From an uncultured Bacteroides sp. (GTDB taxonomy: Bacteria > Bacteroidota > Bacteroidia > Bacteroidales > Bacteroidaceae), in the NCBI GenBank assembly GCA_947071285.1, contig CAMTFK010000210.1:1-7898 (forward strand): DNA of 7,898 nt, in the 5' to 3' direction. The notes beneath the pieces were generated by a model. The model did not search any database. It was not told where the DNA came from and was given only the letters and a program-made list of their open reading frames with translations. Position 1 is the first letter of the stretch; each line of letters opens with the position of its first letter. The translations under genes were made by a program, and so were the position numbers. Below are positions 1-6,300 of this stretch, piece by piece.

Positions 1-23
1 AGTCTGGGCTTTGTGCATAAAAA

Positions 24-51
24 AGGTTGTGCCAGAGTTTTGACACAACCT
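24..51. terminator. Hairpin, probable terminator of a gene left of the window
   Basis: Two perfect 8-base arms (AGGTTGTG and CACAACCT) enclose a 12-base loop. An A-run lies to the left and a moderately T-rich stretch to the right. Nothing codes leftward across this point, so the simplest reading is the terminator of a rightward gene just outside the window. The weak T-tract on the + strand lowers confidence. Confidence 0.5.
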
Positions 52-180
52 CATTTGCCTTATTTATAGACATACTTCATCAACAAAAATTATACTCTCT
101 CAAAAACCTTTTAGTTCTGTCGGTGTTATTTAAGCAAATTAAAGAATGAATTTAAATTAACCACTTAACTATTTAGGTAT

Positions 181-1374
181 ATGAAAAAGATTCTAATGTT
201 GCTGGCTCTGGCCGGCCTGACTTCTGGAGCTTGGGCCCAGAACAGTACAAGTGAAGTAGTAGAATACGAGGTTATTCAGGTGCAGGATAAGTATCAGGTG
301 ATAACCAATCCTTTCTGGAGTAACTGGTTCTTCTCTATCGGAGGCGGTGCCGAAGCTACATTTGGTGATAATGATAAAGCCGGAAGTTTTGGCAAGCGTA
401 TCAGCCCGACACTGAATATTTCCGTTGGTAAATGGTTCACTCCGGGTTTAGGATTGCGTTTGCAGTATAGCGGTCTTCAGGCAAGAGGCTTTACATACGA
501 TGGCGGTGCCGACTATGTGAAAGGTGCCGAACTGAAAGACGGTTACTACAAGCAACGTTTCGATTACATGAACCTGCACGGTGACGTGATGTTCAATCTG
601 AACGCACTCTTCGGTGGTTATAACCAGCACCGTGTTTATGAAGTTATTCCTTATGTAGGTGCGGGTTTTACTCACAACTACTCAAAGCCCCATCGCGAAG
701 CGCTGTCCGTAAACGCAGGTATCATCAACAAGTTCCGGATTTCGAATGCGATAGATATTAACTTGGAGCTTAGTGCAATGGGTGTTGAAGATAAATTCGA
801 CGGTGAAGTTGGTGGCGATCATGGGTATGATGGCGTGCTGAGTGCTACGGTCGGTTTGACTTACCGTTTCCCTGCCCGTGGGTTCCGTCGCCCGATGCCG
901 CAGTTGATTTCTCAGATTGAACTGGCTGCCATGCAAGATAAGCTGGCAATGATGGGTGCACAGAATGCACAATTGAAGAATGCATTGGTACAGGCAGAAA
1001 ATCAACCGGTAGCAGAAGTTACCGAAACTGAGGTTATCGTTCCGGATCCGGACATTGCACCGCGTACTGTATTCTTCACTATCGGTTCTGCTGAGCTGTC
1101 TCCGCGTGAAATCATGAATCTGTCTTATCTGGCAGAACAAATGAAACAATTCCCGAACGCTACTTATACTGTAAATGGTTATGCCGACTCTGCAACCGGT
1201 ACTCCGGCATTCAACAAAGAGTTGAGTTTGAAACGTGCACAGGCTGTTAAGAATGCGTTGGTTAAGAACTATGGAATTTCCGCCGACCGTCTGAGTATTG
1301 ATGCAGGTGGTGGTGTAGATAAGTTTGGTCAACCGATTCTGAACCGTGTGGTATTAGTGAAATCTGCTAATTAA
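181..1374 (+). CDS. OmpA/OprF-family outer-membrane porin with peptidoglycan-binding domain
   Basis: A 397-residue envelope protein. The first 20 residues form a signal peptide (Lys-Lys, a Leu/Ala-rich core, then AWA before Gln20), which suggests export and signal-peptidase I cleavage. Residues about 44-232 alternate aromatic, glycine and polar residues as in outer-membrane beta-strands (FFSIGGGAEATFG, LGLRLQYSG, VIPYVGAGFTHNY, ATVGLTYRF). A helical, Gln/Ala/Met-rich linker follows at about 241-273, probably a short coiled coil. Residues 295-397 are an OmpA C-terminal domain with VNGYADSATGT and LSLKRAQAVKNAL. Asp336 and Arg352 correspond to the Asp/Arg pair that grips diaminopimelate in the family. 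Their spacing is one residue longer than in Pal-type proteins. Such proteins tether the outer membrane to peptidoglycan and are usually abundant. The ATG at 181 is the only start that keeps the signal peptide intact. I found no convincing TAnnTTTG promoter upstream (TAGTTCTG at 112-119 is one base off and lacks a -33 box). The gene is single and ends before a strong terminator shared with trpS. Confidence 0.93.
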   Translation: MKKILMLLALAGLTSGAWAQNSTSEVVEYEVIQVQDKYQVITNPFWSNWFFSIGGGAEATFGDNDKAGSFGKRISPTLNISVGKWFTPGLGLRLQYSGLQARGFTYDGGADYVKGAELKDGYYKQRFDYMNLHGDVMFNLNALFGGYNQHRVYEVIPYVGAGFTHNYSKPHREALSVNAGIINKFRISNAIDINLELSAMGVEDKFDGEVGGDHGYDGVLSATVGLTYRFPARGFRRPMPQLISQIELAAMQDKLAMMGAQNAQLKNALVQAENQPVAEVTETEVIVPDPDIAPRTVFFTIGSAELSPREIMNLSYLAEQMKQFPNATYTVNGYADSATGTPAFNKELSLKRAQAVKNALVKNYGISADRLSIDAGGGVDKFGQPILNRVVLVKSAN

Positions 1375-1395
1375 ATATAGTCTTTTCATGTGTAA

Positions 1396-1442
1396 GGAAA
1401 CGCCCTGTTCTCCCGTAGATTCTACGGGGGACAGGGCGTTCC
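1396..1442. terminator. Bidirectional terminator between the convergent ompA-like gene and trpS
   Basis: A long, GC-rich near-perfect hairpin. The left arm runs from GGAAACGCCCTGT to CCCGTAGA and the right arm from TCTACGGG to ACAGGGCGTTCC, with a few unpaired bases mid-stem and a tight loop. On the + strand it is followed by CTCTGTTTTGTTAT. It lies 22 bases after the porin stop and about 40 bases beyond the trpS stop, so it can serve both converging transcripts. The T-tract on the minus side is weak. Confidence 0.85.
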
Positions 1443-1483
1443 TCTGTTTTGTTATAACTTTCTTCTTTAAGGGTGAGAAGTCT

Positions 1484-2578
1484 TTATTCCTCGCTGAATT
1501 TCTTCACCTGTTCTGCAATCAGTTCTGCATCGTCGAAGTAGTTAATCTTCATCGCTTTGCGTACATTATCCAATGTAGCGGCAGCAGCTTCGCGCGCAGT
1601 TTCGCAACCTTTCTTTAACATATCGTAGATGGCGGGAATATCTTTTTCGAACTCTTTGCGGCGGTTACGAATCGGTTCCAACGTCTCTTGCATAATAGCG
1701 TTAAGGAACTTCTTCACTTTCACATCACCCAGACCGCCACGCATGTAGTGTGCTTTCAGTTCATCCAGATTGGGATAATCGGGCAGATAGCGTTCGAAGT
1801 GTTCGGGACGGGAAAAAGCATCCAGATACGTGAATACGGGATTGCCCTCCACTTTACCCGGGTCTTGCACACGCAAGTGATCGGGGTCGGTGTACATGCC
1901 GCGAATCTTCTTTTCTACTTCTTCGGCACTGTCAGAAAGATAGATGCAGTTGCCCAGAGATTTACTCATTTTGGCTTTACCGTCGGTTCCCGGCAAACGG
2001 AGGCAGGCTGCATTATCCGGCAACAGGATTTCCGGTTCCACCAGTGTTTCACCATATATATAGTTGAAGCGGCGTACAATTTCGCGAGCTTGTTCAAGCA
2101 TCGGCTCCTGGTCTTCGCCTACGGGGACGGTTGTTGCGTTGAAAGCGGTGATGTCCGCTGCCTGGCTGATGGGATAGGTAAAGAAGCCTACCGGGATGCT
2201 TGTTTCGAAGTTGCGCATCTGGATTTCGGTCTTTACAGTCGGGTTGCGTTGCAGACGGGATACTGTCACCATGTTCATATAGTAAAAACTCAACTCACAG
2301 AGTTCCGGTATTTGAGATTGGATGAAGATGGTGCACTTTGCCGGGTCTATGCCGCAAGCCAGATAATCCAGTGCTACTTCAATCACGTTCTGGCGCACTT
2401 TCTCCGGGTTGTCCACATTATCAGTCAGCGCCTGTGCATCGGCGATGAAGATAAATATTTTGTCATACAAACCGGAGTTCTGCAACTCCACTCTTCTTCT
2501 CAATGAGCCTACATAATGTCCTATGTGCAGGCGTCCTGTGGGGCGGTCGCCCGTGAGGATGATTTTTTCTTTGGCCAT
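1484..2578 (-). CDS. trpS: Tryptophanyl-tRNA synthetase
   Basis: A class I aminoacyl-tRNA synthetase that charges tRNA-Trp in the cytoplasm. The protein has 364 residues when started at the ATG at 2578. The in-frame ATG at 2644 would add 22 uncharacteristic residues and lies within or upstream of the probable promoter, so I reject it. HIGH is at residues 18-21 within GDRPTGRLHIGHYVGSL, and KMSKS is at 203-207 within GKAKMSKSLGN. The segment PVGEDQEPMLEQAREI is the usual TrpRS specificity and ATP region. The RPTGRLHIGHYVGSL style and the length (many TrpRS are about 330 residues) recall the TrpRS-II subgroup, but that placement is inference. The protein contains no tryptophan residue. The gene stands alone, converges on the porin gene, and diverges from the carB leader across a long intergenic region. 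Confidence 0.96.
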   Translation of the reverse strand: MAKEKIILTGDRPTGRLHIGHYVGSLRRRVELQNSGLYDKIFIFIADAQALTDNVDNPEKVRQNVIEVALDYLACGIDPAKCTIFIQSQIPELCELSFYYMNMVTVSRLQRNPTVKTEIQMRNFETSIPVGFFTYPISQAADITAFNATTVPVGEDQEPMLEQAREIVRRFNYIYGETLVEPEILLPDNAACLRLPGTDGKAKMSKSLGNCIYLSDSAEEVEKKIRGMYTDPDHLRVQDPGKVEGNPVFTYLDAFSRPEHFERYLPDYPNLDELKAHYMRGGLGDVKVKKFLNAIMQETLEPIRNRRKEFEKDIPAIYDMLKKGCETAREAAAATLDNVRKAMKINYFDDAELIAEQVKKFSEE

Positions 2579-2641
2579 ATCTATATTTATATTCTTAGTT
2601 ATCTTTCTCTGGCTTGTTGCCGTTTGGCAGCAAATGAGTTG

Positions 2642-2649
2642 CAAAGATA
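2642..2649 (-). promoter_or_regulatory. Probable trpS promoter (-7 box)
   Basis: On the minus strand the sequence reads TATCTTTG, a perfect match to the Bacteroides -7 consensus TAnnTTTG, about 65 bases upstream of the trpS ATG. No clear TTTG -33 box lies 19-21 bases further upstream, so confidence is moderate. The implied leader of about 57 bases can form a short imperfect hairpin (TGCTGCC with GGCAACA, one mismatch) at 2611-2628. No tryptophan-rich leader peptide or T-box is visible. Confidence 0.5.
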
Positions 2650-2708
2650 CCTATTATTTTTCTGAAATCCATAATCGCGTATCTAAAAGGAATTAAATGA
2701 CAGACAAT

Positions 2709-2915
2709 AGGTATCGTAGTGCATGACTTACTACCATAGTTCCGCCAGCTTACTACCTTTGTTTTTTATGGTGCCTACCAAGATAGTACGAGTTGTACAA
2801 CTCGTACCGCTCCAGTTGTACAACTCAGGCTGCTCCAGTTGTACAACTCGTACAATCTTGGTAAGGAGCTAAAAAAAGAAGTGTAGTAAGGTTACGGAAA
2901 CGTAGTAGTATACCT
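2709..2915. repeat. Large imperfect palindromic intergenic element
   Basis: A nested inverted repeat centred between bases 2819 and 2820. Pairing every left base with its mirror base by hand gives 36 Watson-Crick matches of 44 in the inner part (2776-2863) and 55 of 71 out to 2749-2890, without gaps. Perfect blocks are 2776-2784 with 2855-2863 (TACCAAGAT/ATCTTGGTA), 2786-2802 with 2837-2853, and 2749-2756 with 2883-2890 (CTTACTAC/GTAGTAAG). Weaker symmetry, needing small gaps, continues to AGGTAT (2709-2714) and ATACCT (2910-2915), which may mark the ends. It has no ORF and no clear target-site duplication. It lies between the divergent trpS and carB promoters. It could be a MITE-like or other repetitive intergenic element, an operator region, or the template of a long hairpin RNA. 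The sequence does not decide between these. Confidence 0.75.
2791..2848. repeat. Three 12-bp palindromes in tandem with a 23-bp period
   Basis: The perfect palindrome AGTTGTACAACT occurs at 2791-2802, 2814-2825 and 2837-2848, each start exactly 23 bases after the last. The bases between copies are also related (CGTACCGCTCC against CAGGCTGCTCC), so this is both a tandem direct repeat and a set of palindromes. The first copy extends to a perfect 22-bp palindrome at 2786-2807. The middle copy sits on the symmetry centre of the larger element. Such dyads are what a dimeric DNA-binding protein would recognise, but no regulator gene lies in the window to pair with them. Confidence 0.92.
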
Positions 2916-3106
2916 GATAAATACATCTTAAAATGAATTCGGATTAGAGAACATGGGTTACCTAATTCACTGTTAAATTAAAGAATTAAATTCATAACCC
3001 TACAAAACAAATCACTCCCGCCAAGACCTTCGCCCTAATAATCCCCTTCTTTATCATGACTCCTTTTACAAGAAGAGCCTTAGTCGAAAAAAACTTCTTC
3101 TGATAA
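2916..3106. other. Intergenic stretch with no recognised feature
   Basis: AT-rich sequence between the palindromic element and the carB promoter. I see no credible ORF, tRNA or strong hairpin. GGGTTA (2955-2960) and TAACCC (2994-2999) are a distant 6-base inverted pair around AT-rich sequence, too weak to interpret. A minus-strand reading frame at 2992-3183 has no family character and overlaps the carB promoter and leader. Confidence 0.5.
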
Positions 3107-3138
3107 TTTGTTTGTCTCGTAAATAAGTCGTTACTTTG
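3107..3138 (+). promoter_or_regulatory. Promoter of the carB leader transcript
   Basis: A TTTG -33 box at 3107-3110 is separated by 20 bases from TTACTTTG at 3131-3138. That is one base off the Bacteroides -7 consensus TAnnTTTG and is followed by CAC. The spacing fits the Bacteroides sigma factor. Transcription would start near 3143, about 15 bases before the leader ORF. No alternative promoter is visible between the leader hairpin and the carB ATG, so carB is probably transcribed from here. Confidence 0.65.
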
Positions 3139-3157
3139 CACAAATTTTAAAACAACG

Positions 3158-3274
3158 ATGCAGCAACACGGGAAGAGAATCAAATATAATCTGCGTTCGA
3201 ATGAATTTCATTCGTTAGCCGATGATTTCTTCTTCTCTGAAAATGATATTGTTAGTTCTTTGGTAATGCGTTAA
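3158..3274 (+). CDS. Putative 38-residue leader peptide of carB
   Basis: A short ORF that starts with MQQHGKRIKYNLRS and ends SSLVMR, with ATG at 3158 and TAA at 3272-3274. It begins right after the predicted transcription start, in an A-rich context normal for this phylum. Its last codons and stop lie inside the 5' arm of the terminator-like hairpin at 3265-3295. A U-rich coding segment (TTTCTTCTTCT, giving Phe-Phe-Phe) sits about 30 bases before the hairpin. Arginine occurs three times, the last as the final codon (CGT, 3269-3271) within the hairpin arm. It resembles no protein family I know. The position argues for a regulatory leader peptide whose translation controls read-through into carB. 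It could also be a chance ORF or a small stand-alone protein. Confidence 0.5.
   Translation: MQQHGKRIKYNLRSNEFHSLADDFFFSENDIVSSLVMR
3198..3214 (+). promoter_or_regulatory. Small hairpin inside the carB leader
   Basis: CGAATGA and TCATTCG pair perfectly over 7 bases around a 3-base loop within the leader ORF. It lies about 50 bases before the terminator-like hairpin. In an attenuator it could act as a pause hairpin for RNA polymerase, but its role is inferred from position alone. Confidence 0.4.
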
Positions 3275-3301
3275 TCCTTTTACGGGTAACGCATTTTTTT
3301 T
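3265..3301 (+). terminator. Intrinsic terminator / attenuator in the carB leader
   Basis: AATGCGTTA (3265-3273) and TAACGCATT (3287-3295) form a perfect 9-bp stem. The 13-base loop can gain two inner C-G pairs. A run of eight T (3294-3301) follows directly, giving the classical intrinsic-terminator form. It lies upstream of carB rather than after a normal gene, and the leader ORF stop codon is within its 5' arm. A ribosome finishing or stalled at the end of the leader ORF would cover that arm and prevent the hairpin, so it probably acts as a translation-controlled attenuator. Confidence 0.75.
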
Positions 3302-3347
3302 GTGCCCGAACGTATAGGAAGAAACTTAATAGACAACAAGAGAATAT

Positions 3348-6300
3348 ATGGAAAAGAATTTGAAGAAAGTGTTGGTCTTGGGCTCAGGTGCACTCAAGAT
3401 CGGTCAGGCCGGGGAGTTCGACTATTCCGGTTCGCAGGCTTTGAAAGCTCTGCACGAAGAAGGTATCAGTTCAGTATTGGTAAACCCCAATATCGCTACT
3501 ATCCAAACATCGGAAGGTATTGCAGATCAGGTTTACTTCTTGCCGGTTACCACTTATTTCGTGGAAGAAATTATTAAGAAAGAACGTCCTGATGGCATTC
3601 TGTTGGCATTTGGCGGTCAGACAGCTTTGAACTGCGGTGCTGAATTGTACACAAGCGGCATCCTGGGCAAGTATGGCGTGCGCGTGTTGGGTACTTCGGT
3701 AGAAGCCATTATGTACACAGAAGACCGTGACCTTTTCGTGAAGAAACTGGACGAAATTGAAATGAAGACTCCTGTCAGCCAAGCTGTAGAGAGCATGGAA
3801 GATGCCATTGCAGCCGCCGAACGTATCGGTTTCCCGGTGATGGTTCGTTCCGCTTATGCACTGGGCGGTTTGGGTAGCGGTATCTGTCAGGATAAGGAAG
3901 AATTCCTGAAACTGGCCGAAAGCTCCTTCGCTTTCTCTAAACAAATTCTTGTAGAAGAGTCTCTGAAAGGCTGGAAAGAAATTGAATTTGAGGTAATCCG
4001 TGATGCAAACGACCATTGTTTCACAGTAGCAAGCATGGAAAACTTCGACCCGCTGGGCATCCATACCGGAGAGTCTATTGTGGTTGCCCCGACCTGCTCG
4101 TTGACTGACGAACAGGTGAAGATGCTGCAAGATCTTTCTACCAAGTGTATCCGTCATCTGGGCATCGTGGGCGAATGTAACATTCAGTACGCATTCAATG
4201 CCGAAACCAATGACTACCGCGTGATCGAGGTGAACGCCCGTCTGTCCCGTTCTTCCGCTTTGGCATCTAAGGCTACGGGTTATCCGTTGGCATTTGTTGC
4301 TGCTAAGATTGCGTTGGGCTATACGCTCGATCAGATTGGAGAAATGGGAACTCCGAACTCAGCTTACGTAGCTCCGCAACTGGACTACCTGATTTGTAAA
4401 ATCCCTCGTTGGGACTTGACGAAGTTCGTAGGCGTTAGCCGCGAAATCGGTTCCAGCATGAAGTCGGTAGGCGAAATCATGTCTATCGGACGCTCTTTCG
4501 AAGAAATCATCCAGAAAGGTTTGCGTATGATTGGTCAGGGAATGCACGGATTCGTTGGTAACGACCTGCACTTCGATGACTTGGACCGTGAACTTTCACG
4601 TCCCACGGACTTACGCGTATTTGCCATTGCCCAGGCTTTGGAAAGCGGCTATACGATAGACCGTATCTTCGACCTGACTAAGATTGACCCTTGGTTCCTT
4701 GGCAAGTTGAAAAACATTGTTGACTATAAGTTGAAGCTCTCCCAATATAATAAGGTGGAAGATATTCCGGCCGACGTGCTGCGTGAAGCAAAAGTACTCG
4801 GTTTCTCTGACTTCCAGATTGCACGTTTCGTGCTCGAGCCGTCAGGCAATATGGAGAAGGAAAACCTGATGGTGCGTGCCCGCCGTAAAGAGTTGGGTAT
4901 TCTTCCGGCTGTGAAGCGCATCAATACAATAGCTTCCGAACATCCTGAACTAACGAACTACCTGTACATGACGTATGCCACTCAGGGATATGACGTGAAC
5001 TATTATAAGAATGAAAAGTCGGTGGTTGTTCTGGGTTCCGGTGCTTACCGTATCGGTTCTTCCGTAGAGTTCGACTGGTGTTCGGTGAATGCTGTGCAGA
5101 CGGCACGCAAACTGGGATACAAGTCCATCATGATTAACTACAACCCCGAAACCGTATCTACGGACTATGATATGTGCGATCGCCTTTACTTCGACGAGCT
5201 TTCTTTTGAGCGCGTACTCGATGTAATCGACTTGGAACAACCCCGCGGCGTAATCGTATCCGTAGGCGGACAGATTCCGAACAACCTGGCTATGAAGCTG
5301 CACCGCCAGTCAGTGCCCATTCTGGGAACTTCACCTATCTCTATCGACCGTGCCGAGAGCCGTAACAAGTTCTCTGCAATGCTCGACCAACTGGGCATCG
5401 ACCAGCCGGCATGGCAAGCACTTACCAGTCTGGAGGCAGTGAAAGATTTCGTAGAGAAAGTGGGTTATCCTGTATTGGTTCGTCCGTCGTATGTGCTTTC
5501 AGGTGCAGCGATGAATGTGTGCTACGACGAAGAAGAACTGGAGAACTTCTTGCAGATGGCTGCCGAGGTATCCAAAGAATATCCGGTGGTGGTATCTCAG
5601 TTCTTACAAAATACGAAAGAAATCGAGTTCGACGCTGTTGCGCAGAATGGTGAAGTGGTGGAATATGCCATTTCCGAGCATGTGGAATTTGCAGGTGTAC
5701 ACTCCGGTGACGCTACGTTGGTATTCCCGGCACAGAAGATTTACTTTGCTACGGCACGCCGTATCAAGAAAATCAGCCGTCAGATTGCCAAAGAACTTAA
5801 TATTTCCGGTCCGTTCAATATCCAGTTCCTGGCACGCAACAACGAGGTGAAAGTAATTGAGTGTAACCTTCGTGCTTCACGCAGCTTCCCGTTCGTGTCC
5901 AAGGTGTTGAAACGCAACTTTATTGAAACGGCTACCCGCATCATGCTGGATGCTCCTTATACCCGTCCCGACAAGTCGGCATTCGATATTGACTGGATTG
6001 GTGTAAAGGCTTCTCAGTTCTCATTCTCCCGTCTGCACAAAGCAGACCCGGTACTGGGTGTGGATATGTCTTCCACCGGTGAGGTAGGTTGCATCGGCGA
6101 TGACTTCTCAGAAGCATTGCTGAGTGCGATGATTGCCACAGGCTTCCAGATACCTCAAAAGGGGGTAATGTTCTCTTCCGGTGCCATGAAGTCGAAGGTA
6201 GATTTGTTGGAGTCCAGCCGCATGCTCTTCAACGAAGGTTATAAGATTTATGCAACGGCAGGTACGGCAGCATTCCTCAATGCTCATGGTGTGTCTACCG

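Noticed and set aside
135..165. AT-rich string before the porin gene resembling the one at 2972-2999
   Set aside because: Both contain AAATTAAAGAAT, but they are low-complexity AT-rich sequence and the similarity stops there. It is probably coincidence in an AT-rich genome.
1688..2506. 272-residue + strand reading frame opposite trpS
   Set aside because: It lies wholly within trpS, is rich in residues typical of antisense readings, and shows no domain. It is a shadow of a strong real gene.
2580..2641. T-box or Trp leader peptide controlling trpS
   Set aside because: The leader is only about 60 bases, has no T-box-like conserved bulge or terminator, and encodes no Trp-containing ORF that I can see.
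2579..2644. Upstream in-frame ATG at 2644 as the trpS start
   Set aside because: It would add 22 residues unlike any TrpRS N-terminus and would start at the predicted -7 promoter box. The ATG at 2578 begins directly with the conserved synthetase N-terminus.
2709..2915. CRISPR array as an explanation for the regularly spaced repeats
   Set aside because: There are only three 12-bp palindromes, the spacers are 11 bases and related to each other, and no cas genes are near. The layout does not fit a CRISPR array.
2992..3183. 63-residue minus-strand reading frame
   Set aside because: It has no family character, overlaps the carB promoter and leader on the other strand, and has no promoter of its own. 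It looks like a chance frame.
3471..4157. 228-residue minus-strand reading frame inside carB
   Set aside because: It is antisense to highly conserved carB sequence, with no recognisable motif and no promoter.
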